Source: Acanthaster planci (lineage: Eukaryota; Echinodermata; Asteroidea; Valvatida; Acanthasteridae). Taken from it: 64,000 nt of DNA. A model generated the notes under the pieces. That model was not told the DNA's origin, did not search any database, and worked only from the letters and a program-made list of their open reading frames with translations. Of the stretch, positions 14,002 through 26,536 are shown in pieces (the first letter of the stretch is position 1; every line of letters begins with the position of its first letter). The stretch lies in contig NW_019091438.1 in NCBI RefSeq assembly GCF_001949145.1, positions 372,683 through 436,682 on the forward strand, read 5' to 3'. The position numbers and the translations under genes are program-made.

Positions 14002-15008
14002 TAGCAGTTGCTGATACGAGTAGAGACGTGAGTCGCCATGCTTCAGACGTAGGTATACACAAGTGACGGCAGGCTTGGCCGATGGTTCACCCTGCTGAGA
14101 TTGAATAAATAATTCACACTTTTGTGGCTCCGAGTTAATGTAACACACTCTCCAAAGTCATGCTTTGCGAAATTTCCATTTTTATCTAGGACAAAAACCG
14201 TTGAGAGTACGGCACAGTTGACAACGCAACCCAGTGACATTGAGCTTGTTAAAATGATGTAGTTTGTTGTTTGAGTTAATAATGTCGATAAGACAACCCG
14301 CATCGGTGACACATGTAGTACTGTTCTGTAATTTATACAGTGGAGAAACGGATAAAATACTGGGTATAAAGATTTAATGTGTATTTTTAACAAAGCCATA
14401 ATCTAGTTAAATTTGTCATGCATGTATTTGTGCAAATGTTATGCACGGGTTTAGAACACTAGGTGGCGTTTTGATTAATGTTCAATAAGATTTTTTATAT
14501 ATTTCTAGAAATGTATTACTGGGGAGATTGTCGAGTGTATACCGACTGGTAGGGCCTACGTCTTATCCCTTCGTTTGTTCCTAGCCAGCTCAGCAATTTA
14601 GATTCCAAAATGGGCCAAAGGAACATGTTTGTTTTTGCTAGACATGGAGAAGATAGGGCCTACGTGGCATGGGAACCATTTTCTCGCTCCATTTGTAGGA
14701 CACACATGCCAGCGTCGGCAACGTGTCTGCCATGCCATTGCGGCAGCCCACGGCTTGTTTTGATATACCAGCCCGGAAGACCCCTCACTAAAATGTGCAC
14801 CGCGTAGAACATGTGGCGGAGTTATTACGGTGCATTCAGACCGATGTGTTATTTGTCAAAAAAACACCATCGGTGTTTGCCTCCTATGAAGGGCCAGTGA
14901 GTTTACATGCCCTACAAAATGAGCCACCCAACACCGCTGACGCACACCGATAAAAAAATGTATTGCCGAGAGGTCGAGAGTCGGAGACTTTGCGCATGAA
15001 TGGCATGC

Positions 15009-15020
15009 GCCGCCATCTTG
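15009..15020 (-). promoter_or_regulatory. YY1/TISU-type motif without a recognised gene
   Basis: On the minus strand this reads CAAGATGGCGGC, an exact match to SAASATGGCGGC (the TISU translation initiator, which is also a YY1 site). The enclosed ATG (15016 to 15014) opens a 34-codon frame. It could mark the first exon of an unrecognised transcript running left, or be only a YY1 site. Confidence 0.3.
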
Positions 15021-18000
15021 TTTTCCCTTTTGAAGGTCAAGGGTTAACCCACCTCCACAAAGCGTTTGCTTCGGCTATGCCAATCGCGGTGGACTAAGAT
15101 ATAGGTACATACACCGAAGTCCTTGTCAGTGTATTTCTGGTAACAAATTGGCTGAGGCCCGGGGTTTCTGGTTAGGGTTGTTTTGCCGTCAGACGGCCAA
15201 CCGATGATAGACACAGCCTACATCAGACTTGATTGGGACAGCGGCGGTCGGAGCGCGCATCTGCGAAAAATGTTTGAACTGTTTTCCCCGTTGAAAACCC
15301 ACAGCGAGACAAGCGAGACGAGATCTCAGACTGATGCATTTTGTGCGTCCAGTCTGGGGCCCAGTCCCGGGGCGTTTCCACGGCCTATAAAATGGTGGGC
15401 GGGAAAAAAAGGGATGTTGTCAGTGGAGCCAAATTTAACCTGCATCTTTTGCCGAAGTGATGTGCCTGATCAAAGGAGAACCGCAGTTTTTACTGTCCTC
15501 GTTGTCGGCAGTGCCGTCGCCAATTTAAAACCGGCAGCTCTAAGTATTTAAAAAGGCATCTAATGCTGCGGAGTTTGCTTTGCAGCTTCTATAAGGCGTC
15601 TTGCCTCAATGTTGTAACGCCTGGCTGCTTCCTTATAGGTGGCTTCCTTTGTGAATCGAGCACGAGAGAGGAACGACTAGGGACGATAAGATCGACTGGC
15701 CGCGAATGTCAATTATAACGTTGCAGTTCATTTAGAAATCCAAGTGAGGAAGTTCAGAGTTTGGATTTGACATTTTCTGTTGTGGGAAAAACAAGTTATT
15801 GCCGGAACCTCTGTAACTCGCGTGAAATGGAAAAAGACACAAAGCTGACAAACTTAACATAAAATATAGGATTCTTGGCGTTCAGTGCATTTGCGTGCAG
15901 TATTGCAGTGCAGTGCGTTGAGTACAACCTCTTTACCCACTGTGTACGTCATTTGTTAAGTTTTCAAACAACAGGGGGCCTTCTTTTAAAGATTAAAACT
16001 CTTCTCTTTATATCGCCAATTCTACATACAATATTCAAAAGGGTGGTACAATAATATTTTAACGTCATTTATCGGAGCAAAATTGTTTCCATCGTTTGCT
16101 TAAAAGACACAACAATTTTGCACTCTTATCCACGGTGGCAAAAGAAAGAGACATCGTTGATTTGATCATCAACTTGTAATGTTGTGATTGCAAGCTCAAT
16201 ACGTTCTTCGTTGATAACAGTTTTGAACTCGTGTGGTACGGACATAACTGGCGCCATCCTCGTCCCCATGGCCTTATCAGTGAGCTGCGGCACCCCTAGC
16301 TGCTCTATACCGCCATGCTATTGGAACCTTGTGTAGCATTTTAATTCTCTAGTTTGCTGCCTTGTAATTCACTGCAGCTCAATGCTTATTTGAGTTTCTT
16401 TACGCCAGATCCGCTTTCGAGTTTAAAGGCCTGTGAACGATTCTAGCATCATGTAAATCGAAAAGAGCTTTTTATTTTTTTGTCGAAGTCAGAAAGGTAC
16501 AATGCACGTTGTACCCTGGATGCATGATATATTATACACATCGATTTTGCTTATGGTAACGAATCAGAATTACAAAAGGAAGGTAACGCACGGTCCACAC
16601 ATCAGACTGTGGGATTGAGGGTTTATTTCGATACACGATATTGGACTTACTGTCTGCGGCAGAAACCCTCAGGTTCCGCAGCAAAATAGACTTTAATATC
16701 TTGAAGTTACACGAGGTCCTCACGCCGGAGTAAGAGGGGGATGGTAGCATTCCGAAAGATAACACATCCGCTCGCTGCTTTGATTGGCATCAATGACAAA
16801 CAATGCGGTTATTAACGGAACATTTCATTGCATTCAAATAGTGAATTGGAAACGATTTAGCTGATCGATTAGGTGTTGGAGCTGTGCTCGTGAACGTGTT
16901 CAGTATGCATAGGTACAAAAGGCTTCAATATAAAGCTTCCTGCTTTGTCATTTTCTGCTGTGGGCTTCTTTCTCATTACAGACGGATGAGATTGATATTC
17001 TTAAGCAAAAACACTGCTTCACGCCAAAAAGCCTCTGGCAAGATTTGTTGACGGCGATATAGTCAGGACAAAAAACCTGCAATTTACGCGTTCATCCATC
17101 TAGTTAGGGAGAGGATATCCTGTGCTAGGAGAAATGCTTTGGCAAGAGCGTGTGAAGTGCGGATCAAGGGTGTTAATGAAAGGGGGATCTTCGCGTCGGG
17201 ACGCGGTACTGCCGGGGCAAGAATACACGGGACAAGGGAGGATTTTCATGAAGGTAATAGAGAAGGCTCGACGGCTCCAATCACAGCTGCAGGTGCTGAG
17301 TCACGGTGATTATGTGAAGGAGGGAACAGGGGGAGGCAGAAGCCAGACTTACCAAGCTTGGCACTGTGGATGTAGCCATGAAGTCTCGCTCGGGGCGAGA
17401 GTTCAACTATAACTTTGTACTTACGATACGCATCTTCAGATATAAATCTAGGACAACTGATCTTAGAATTATCCAAACCTTCCTGATCCCGTAAAGAAGA
17501 AGGAAATTAACCTAAGTTATAAAGTTCTAAATACATGTACATGCTATAAAACTAATCTTAAAGGAAACATGAAAAATGTGTCAGAGGTCCTTGGAAGAAA
17601 TCTGGAGGCTTTAAATGAGCATTTTAACCAACTTATTAATGTTGAGCTCTACAACCCTCGGAAAAGGACTGTGATTCTACATAGAAACAGTTAGAAGTAA
17701 CCGTGATAACTGCACAAAACTTGGCAAGAACACCGCCCGATGGTTTGTTCTTCGACTTTTTCCGTATGAAGCATTCATTCTGGTCTCCCTACCGGAAGAC
17801 GTATAGATTGCTTCAAAGGATTCATTTTGACACATCAGAAACCTTGCTGTTTTTGTTGAACAATAGACCATAGCGTAAATAGTCCATAGCATAAATTTCG
17901 GGACAAAAATGAGACCAATATCCTTGGGCGTAACTCGCGCATTTCATGGGGGGGGGGGCATTTTCACATGTGATATCGCTCAGAAGAATTCTCCCTCTGA

Positions 18001-21000
18001 TCACAAACCTGTCAGAACCCAGCCATAAAGTAATATACATGCGCTTAACGTGAAACATTCGATCAGTTTTCTGTTGTTACACTGCAGAGTTTAAGTAGTG
18101 TTTTAAACAGTTAATCAAAATTAAAAATAGAAAGTCGCTAGCCAACACAAGCTGCCTTTCCCATCCCGAAACTATGCAACACAACGAGTATGATATACCG
18201 TCTCAACACCAAACACGTCATACAACATTTGTGAAAGGCGCGAGTTGTCGTGTAAGAACCAATTAACGACCAAACAAAAAGAAAACAGAAGACAGTCGCA
18301 GCTGTTTAGGTTTTCAGAATCAATTTATTTGAGAGGGCTACAAAACGGCTGTTAAAAAAACCCACAGCCTTCGCCATAATTATCGGTGGATGACGAACCA
18401 GAAAAATGAGCTGTCTAACCTGCAAAAGCGAACAAGGAAAGACGTAGATCTGTCATTTTAATGTTGCCAATGTTCGGCGATGAAGAATTATCAGCCAGCC
18501 CCCTCCGGTGATGTGTCATGGCATCATCACAATAAGGTCATATCCGGTGTCAACTGAGCTCGAAATGTCTTCTCAGTCTAAAATGTCACGGTTTGGGAGG
18601 AACATCGCAAAGATTGCGTGAGGTCATTACACCTTACCGAGCAAACTTGAAGCTCTGTGCGGACAGTTGGTTTTTGCATTCTTTAAAGCTCGAAAAACGA
18701 CATGCTAAAACGGTATGATTCTACATTTGATCGCAAGATTCTGCGTGGTGTCCTGGTGTTGTAATGAATGCAAGCCAGAACGTACTGTTATCAAGCTGGT
18801 TTCGGTTCAAAGGGCGCCCTCTTTAGTGATAGTCTCACTTTGATGTAAATAGCAAGATCACCTCCTAGAAAACAACCTTATTCGGCGAAACGAAAGCTAT
18901 GAAAAGAAGGAACCCCTGTGAAAATGCATCGGGCAAAAAACCAGGAGTGTCAAAAAACTCATAAAAGTCACGCTTTGACTGAAAATCGAGTAGGTTTCGA
19001 ACGCGGGTCAAAGGAATTGAACGTGAACCCATCCATAACCTTCACCATAAACGTGTGTGGTGATTTACAAAATGAAAACTAATGTTTCTATTTGGCGTCT
19101 ATCTGAAAGGCACACTACAAACACCACTGTTACGGTATATTATTCAGACCATGTTCAGCTAACGAAACCAGGCACATCAAATCAGCCTTGAGGCCGTGAG
19201 GTTTTCCCATTTCCAAGGAGGAAAGAATATAAAAAAAAGTAGCGAGCAGCGGTGCTATTTTCCACGTGTTCCGTTGTCAATTTCCATCATTGCTGGTATT
19301 ATTTTTCGCAGCAGTAAACTTTAAACATGTTAATGGCCAGTATTTCTGTCAGCGAACCGCCCGGCTGCACCACCGTTCGCATCGGGCAAGTTCAAAACCA
19401 TAATCGCGTGTTTGTGTATATCTTTATTGTCATTCCGTTGACGGACGTTATGTGCAGTAAGAGAGACAAGGCCGGTCGCCTCAAGCGAATTTGTAAGCCT
19501 ATGTTTCTTTTCGGGCTTGCCAGGGAAATAAGAACTTAAAAGAAGGCTCAGAGAGATTTACGATAATTTGTTGTTGGTGTTTCAGCGGGACAATTTGTAC
19601 TTGGAAGTTCGCACCAGGTCATGGTTGTTGAGTTAATCTTTAACAGTGTGGATACATTATCAAGAACAATGTAAATAACACGCGTTGTGTCGCGATCCAA
19701 CATTGATTCTGGGAGCAGAATTCTTATACACTAGTGGTGTTATTCGACATCCCAGTGTTTAACTGACAGGCTTTCACCTTAACTCCTTCAGCTGTGTTCA
19801 AAATCCTATTAAACTTAGAGGACTCAGGAGTGTTAGAATTAATTTTGCAGAAAAAGACATTTCCGAAATACTGGAAAAACAGCAGCAACCCAATATCTGA
19901 ACAAGCTTCTGGAAGCTTACACACAGTCGTGCCTCCTATAGGGAAAAAAATGGAATTCAGTCAACGCATGACAGCGAGCGGAGATACACTCCCCGCCCAC
20001 ATGAAATGAGGGGCAGCACATCGAGCGGGAACCGAGTAAGGGCCCTGCCGCCAGGCGGTCTCCGGCCCGCTGGATTCACGGGTCGGAGTCCTAATGAAAC
20101 ATGGCCGTACCACGCCACGGCAGAGTGCTCGCGCTGACGCGCTGTGAACATTCGCCTCACATTCGGCTAATCAACACGGCTGCCTACGCGCCACCGAGGC
20201 TGCGCGTTGCCACGTTTAAAGGCAGATGTTGCCTTCTTAGTTTCGAGCGGTAAAGACCTTTTATTTGTGGGGAATTTGAGGATTACTGAGTTTGAAATGC
20301 ATGGTCTTTTTCCATGCACCTTTCGGCAGAAGCGTACTTGCAAACTAATTACCCGCGTGGTCAAAACTGTTGTTCTCAAGGGAAATTGATTCACTTGAAT
20401 TCACTTCACCGATAGCATGAATCTTCAGGACACCTGGGCCTTTAACAAATTGTAGAATCAAACGGTGCTCGTTTGCGGCGTCTTTAAGCCGTTCATGTTG
20501 TGTGTAAATATAAATGGCTGCCAATTTCTTCACACCATGTTCACATGTGGCCGCACGTGTTGGGAAATTTCAATTCTCGTGGCGACATATATCAGGCAAG
20601 CCAATCTGCTCGTGACCCCGTCATGTTCCTCGACCTTCAGAGGTTTATTTTAGCCAAGACGCGGGATTCGGTCCCGTTCGAAACGAAAACACGCACACAA
20701 AGTGACCGATTTAACCTTCAGCTGAAATAATTTCTGCGTGCGATAAACGTGAATAATTTCCTGCTCACTAAATGGGGGTAATTGGTATTAATCGGATGGT
20801 TTCCCCGACATTTGGATTTGTCAAATTAAAGGGTTCTGATAGGCGTTGATTTTCCAAGGTGACAGTTTCACACTTTGATTCCGATGCAAAGCGAGAAGAA
20901 CATGTAGGATGCTATCGGGAGCCTACCGCGTGTTTCAGTTTTACAACCTGCCCAGAAGCGCTTTTTTGGGCAAGATGTTGCAGACACATTGTCTAGCCAA

Positions 21001-21693
21001 GGTCGCAAGTAATGATGATGCACGAATGAAGTGGAAACTTTGCGGGCACCTAAGTTCCAGAACACCCTATTGTGCGTTTGTATGTAAATGGAAAGAAAGA
21101 ACGTGGGCATGTAGGCCTATACTTGCCCACATACACAAGGGTGTGACTGTAAACAGGCGTTGTAAAATCACATTCACAGCTAAAAACAACTCTTTAAGTT
21201 CAAGTAGGTTGTGAAATCCATTTTCTTGTCGAAGTTTGAGAGTGACGTGATCATCAGCACGACAGGTGCGAATTTTGGACGCTGGTGGACAAGTTCAAGT
21301 CCCTCTCAAGTGGTCTCCATTTGGCAAGCAGAGTGCCGCATGAAGAAGACAGGGATGGGAAAAAACAGCATCATGGTTTGGGGCATACAAGTGTACAATA
21401 TACATGTACATGGGACACCAACCACCAAATACCAGGGAAAGACCCCTTGGGATGGTAGAAGTATATTGTATGTGCCAGCTATTGATCACAATACATGTAC
21501 ATGTACTAGCCATTGACCAGTTTCTGGCAACATGCTTCCCGGCGCCAGGATACATTTCTGATGTACGGTGACCACCTGGACGCCTTTGTCGGCTGTTAAA
21601 TACGTGTTCATTGGCGGACTCATCGCCGAAATTGAAGGCGAGGTTTCATGTTTTTGGAACGTGAGGGTAGAAATGCAAGCAGTAAAATGAAAG

Positions 21694-21742
21694 TTTATCA
21701 CAAATTAAATTCCTGTCTACTGTGAAAACAAATTGTGATAAA
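21694..21742. repeat. inverted repeat / hairpin
   Basis: TTTATCACAA (21694-21703) and TTGTGATAAA (21733-21742) are exact 10-bp reverse complements separated by 29 bases. They could form a cruciform or an RNA hairpin. No associated gene was recognised. Confidence 0.5.
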
Positions 21743-24700
21743 AAATACATTTTGGGTGTAAACAATTATTTTTGAAAATATTGAAAGGGAGGCTTTGAAC
21801 GCACGCCAAACATAAATAGTCTGGTCTTGTCCAAAGCGGTAGTGAACTTTAATATCTAAAAGATTCAAGGAACAAGATCGAAAATGGCCTCCTTGTGGAT
21901 ATTATTGATGTTGCCATACTGCCGTTGTGGGGAGGTGGCAAGCTCTGCTGATTTCGGTTTGTCGTGTGCTGTTGTTGCCGCTGGCGTGCACTGCCTAACT
22001 CGCTGCGCTGCCACACTGTTGCCATTGTCAACACCACAGTTAACAGTGGTGACCACTGACGACAGTGGCGAGCAGGGTCGGAAGCCAAGCGATGCTGTTT
22101 TGTCAAGAGACCCTCTGTAAAAATATACTGTCGGAGGCCGGCACAGATTCTGCAGATGCTGCGTTTGCCGTGCCCGTGCATGCTATATCGATGCGACCTG
22201 TGCTCTTCGTGTTCATGCCAAAATGTTGTTATAGGTTACGATGGTTGCTAGCCATCACTGCACTTCACTATATGACATGACCCTCATTTTCCGCTGTGGG
22301 CGATTCTAAAAAGTATCGTCTTTTTTCGGCTGACATCTATAAAAAGAGGATTCACTAGTTGTGAAGCTTTATTTCCCTTTTTACTTTTGTTGCTGTTTTG
22401 TTTCAAAAACAGAATCAGTTTTTTTCTTTGTTCTTGGTTTATTTTACTCTGCTTTGGTAGACTAAGCGTCAAGGGGTGTCAAAACACACATTTTGTACTT
22501 GCGTTGATAGAAAATTTGTTTACAATCTTGGATCATGTAGAGTTGAAACTGTCAAGTGTGTTACTCCGGTTTCTGTTTTCGTCGTTCTGCCCCGGACGGA
22601 CATGAATCAGGTAGGGACTGTCGACATCTTTACACTTTCAAAATCATCGCTTCGTACCTCAACCACGCATGTCGGGTTTCTCTGGCCCCCCTTCTCTGGA
22701 GCCCCGGTCGGCCCCCGGGGAGGGGGCCAGGGGAGTAGGAGGATTAACCCCGAAAATTAGCTGGTCCGCTCGGGCCTGCTTCGATAGTCCGCCGGCACTG
22801 TCACCACGCGTCTGCACCCTACATCTCGCCGGATGGCCGGGTAATTCGCCCTGCGATATTTTTGCCTTGATGTGTTCGCGAGAGCTCTGCGCCGCCCGCG
22901 TCTGTTGAAATGAGGCGCGTTTCCGACAGGGTGGTAGCCGGCCGAGATCGCGGTTGGCTTGACAAGCGAACCGATTGTTGCCCAGGCGCTTGCCGCCTTG
23001 AGACCCGGGGCCCTGCTCTACTTTCTCCGGGGCCATCGGTCTCCGAAGTCTGTGACTTGACGAGTCTGGGCCTGGGCTGATGGGACTCCTTAATCTGTCG
23101 AGGCATATTTTTAACCAAACGTGTCAACAATGAATTTTCTCATTTCCATCCATTTTATGACGATGCAAAATACATACGCCCAGTCAAAAGTACTCCTCTG
23201 ATGCATTCCACTTAATATGTTAAATACTACTCTTTCTGTCGTAATTTTTGTTTGTCACAGTTGGCGCTAAACTTAGTGTGCCTGCCTTCATTTACGATGT
23301 GATTAAAGTCATAATGTTCTCTTTATCCCCAAACAGTTGAACTTTGACGAGATTTCAAGTTGTGTAATATATTCACAGGTAAGGCAGAGCAACGAATGGG
23401 CATGCAAGTCGCAACCAAGGGAAAGTACAGTCGACACTTTGTCGGGGGTGGTAGGCAAAGCAACGGATTCTAGAGGGATGATCTCGTCCGCAGGTCTCCA
23501 CGAGGTCAGCGATCACGTCATAAGAAGCAGACAGACGTCCACAGCCTAGCTGGGTCAGACAGGCTCAAAACAAAAACAAATCAGCGAACATAAAAGGCTT
23601 ACAGTAAGCTCTCTCACACAGCAAATTAACAGGAACCTGTCAGGGAAGGCATTGTGTACACATAAACATTTCCAGACAGATGGAAAAAGAATTGCCGCAG
23701 AAAAGATTGAAAATATGAACCATCTACTGTCCATAACTGCACTGTGGCACAGTACACAACATAACATAACAGCCATACCCCCCCGGCCCCCAAGCTTTTA
23801 GTGAAAGACACAGTAGTGTGATTTTAGACACCCAGTGCCTGAGGTCTTGTTGTCCCCACTCGCGGGCCAAGGCCGATAGGGTGTCAACAGTGACGTTGTC
23901 AACCCTGGGTCTGTTGGGGACCCGAGTGTCGGGGTGCATCACTGAGTCGCCTTGTCAGTTTCTTTGGTCGGGGAGCTGGAACTGGGCCTCATGGGGGCCT
24001 GACGCTGAGTGAACGGTCGGCTCCGGAGAGCGGTCACGGTGCAGTGCTCGCGCGAACGTGAAATCCCCGAGCGCAGACTTACATGATAAGCTGCACAGGT
24101 CTCATGTAATTGCGGCATAGCAGACATACCATAATAAACGTACACATTAATAACTTTCACTCACAATCACCAATGGGTTTCACATTTTGTTTTGCTGTTT
24201 TATATTTTTTTTCTCCGAGATCGTAGAAGAAAACTACAAAGTTGTTTTACCATTGCGCATGGGGTTTATGTAACCGCAGACCTTTTCAAAGCTCATTTTT
24301 ATGCTTAATGAGAAACTTTTTCCTTTTTTCTGCAATCAGAAATAGTCTCCATATATCCCAATAACCATGTTATCCAACAGTATCATCGGTTTTCCTGGTG
24401 TATGTCGTTTGTCTTTGAGTATTTGACTTTGTTTTGAGATTTTTCGATGAGCTGTAGACGTTCGACAGCTTTTGTCTGTACCAACGAACTGGTAAAAGTT
24501 CACACAATTAACCTGCCCAGTATTAATCACGGTTCAGATTGTTTAAATTGATCGATAAAATCGAGGATAAAGGCCTGCCATAGGGTCACATTCCTCGTTA
24601 CAATATGTGATTTATTGGCGAGTGTGACCAAGGGGCTTTGCTATCGCAGGGACAAATACTCATACACAGGACACGGGGCTTTCCGCCAGCCCAAGAACGG

Positions 24701-25221
24701 CAACATCTGTTGGGCAAATTTGCCCCGATGAAAGGTGGGCATCTCGCGGGGCGCACAGCGCTGCAGCGCTCCCCCCGACGGTTCGCTGCCTCTGAAGGTT
24801 AGACTCAATCACGGCGTTTCGCCAGGTGGAACGGTCCGTTCCCCTTGAGGATAAAGCACAGAGCCGTTGGCGTATGACCGTGCAGGGCCAAGCAAAATAA
24901 GGGGGCATTGTCAGTGCACAACAAGGGTGAATAATTACCAGAAAGGCACGGGAACATGTCACACCTGACCTCGGGTGTCCATTCATCAAAAGAATGGGTT
25001 TTACCCCCTTTTGATGGTGGGGGAGAGCCCAAAAGGATTCCTGACATGCCGATGGTCGATTTCGGGGGGATTTAGGGGCTGGAAAACAAAGAGACTGTCT
25101 GTATTTGTCGACGTCAACAAAACCTTTTTTATACCTCGTCGCTTATGAAATTCCGATTGACGTTAGCTTTTTCATAACATTTTGTACACTTTTGAAGCAA
25201 GATATGCATATGAAGCAAACT

Positions 25222-25572
25222 ATGGGACGCAGAGAACTCCCCCCCCCTGCCATAGTGTTGGTCATTGTTATACTTGCATCTCGTGAATTCTTTTCAGACA
25301 TGGGGGGGGTGTGTTAAGTGACAATAGGTTGGAGCGTGTATAGGGATTAGACTTAGGGGGGGGAAGTACCCCTCTGTCCCCTTTCGTGCCTGGTAAAGAG
25401 ATATGGGACGGAGAGAACTCCCTCCTTTTGCGTTAATTGTTTTACCGGAATCTCAGGAGTTCTTTTCAGACATTTAGGGGCGATGTGTTAGGTAAGAATA
25501 GTCTGGAGTTTCTATAGGGATTGGACACGTAGGTGGGGTACCCCTCTTTTTCATGTCTTGCCGGGTATAACT
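25222..25572. repeat. diverged tandem duplication, about 180-bp unit, two copies
   Basis: Copy 1 (25222-25402) and copy 2 (25403 to about 25572) share ordered blocks. Both begin ATGGGACG, then GAGAACTCC, TTCTTTTCAGACAT, TGTGTTA, TATAGGGATT and GTACCCCTCT, and end near a GCC-GGTA block. G-rich tracts vary between the copies. The divergence implies an old duplication. Both copies contain a T-rich stretch ending in CAG, which should not be read as exons without support. Confidence 0.65.
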
Positions 25573-26265
25573 GTACAAACGTTCAGTACATTTTGTGCAT
25601 TTGCAGCACAGTCGAAAATTTCCCTGCATTTCTTCTTCTATCAAAGGCCTGAGGGCATATTACACGAGGCGATATAGCCAGTGTCTCCCCCGTTGTAACA
25701 TCAGGGTTAATTTTATTAAGTTTTGATAGCGGGAAGATATCAAATTGGAGTATTTCCCCCAAAGTAAGGACGACTGGATGATATGTTTCAAGGAGCGTTT
25801 GTCATAATAAAACCTCAATTTTAAATCGAAGGCCTATCATCTTCAACTCGCAACTCGTTCATGTACTCGTTCATGGACAAAAGATTACAGTGTACGTTAA
25901 TTTAAATGGCAAAAGTGTCGCTTGTTGTCAAGCCGGAGTCAGCTTCATGGTACAACATCGTTCTTAGCTTAGGCATATGGCTTTGCTGTGTTCCGCACTG
26001 CGGATATGGCGGAAAAGAGCTCCCCGAAGTCTCTTCATAAACACCGTGCACGTTTCGGCGTGATACTTTTTGATGCATTATTGTGAAAACTCGAGATGAT
26101 GTCGTATAGGCTCTCGTTTAATTATCATATTCTGTCATCGACTGGATAACTCATCGTTAGCTCTGAAAAGTCCATGACACACAACAGGATGTACTGTCCT
26201 TGCATTGTCTGCGCTGCCAATAACAGGTGGATAGTATGCATAGTGCAGTGCAGTGCGAAGGGACG

Positions 26266-26536
26266 TATTTCTGAACACTTCTTTTTGTACCCACTTCTTT
26301 TAACTTGTTTAATTACGACATGTTCAATGTCATAGGTCTAGGGATGTGTTTAAATGCTAAGCCGATTTCAAAAAGTTAAATATGTACCTTGGAAAAGCGT
26401 TTAGCATTTAAACACCTTCCTAAACACGCTTCACTGAAAATATGTCATGGGTTAAACGTGTGGACAAAGTGGGTACGAAAAAGTGTAGAAACTCTAAACG
26501 TTGTTTTTACAGTGAAGGCTTATTTATGAACACTTA
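26266..26536. mobile_element. foldback (MITE-like) element
   Basis: Two nested sets of inverted arms are visible. The inner arms are perfect 15-mers, GTGTTTAAATGCTAA at 26346-26360 and its reverse complement at 26401-26415. Outer arms pair GTACCCACTT (26287-26296) with AAGTGGGTAC (26467-26476), with adjoining T and A runs. Similar 16-base segments (TATTTCTGAACACTTC at 26266-26281 and TATTTATGAACACTTA at 26521-26536) flank the whole in direct orientation. There is no open frame for a transposase, so it would be non-autonomous. The outer boundary is uncertain. Confidence 0.55.

Larger units (their letters stand above)
9501..20000. other. non-coding stretch, no supported gene
   Basis: No gene is supported. 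Items seen: a 50-nt hairpin at 9891-9940, a TACATGTACATG-rich patch near 9963, a 27-bp direct repeat (10672-10698 and 11059-11085), a 200-codon open frame at 11894-12493 that matches no family, a TGACGTCA site at 13994-14001, a perfect YY1/TISU-type motif on the minus strand at 15009-15020, and a G9 tract near 17949. The rest shows no pattern I can name. Confidence 0.5.

Noticed and set aside
22659-23130. Overlapping long frames in GC-rich sequence
   Set aside because: Several frames on both strands are open at once, as expected from high GC with few stop codons; no domain is present.
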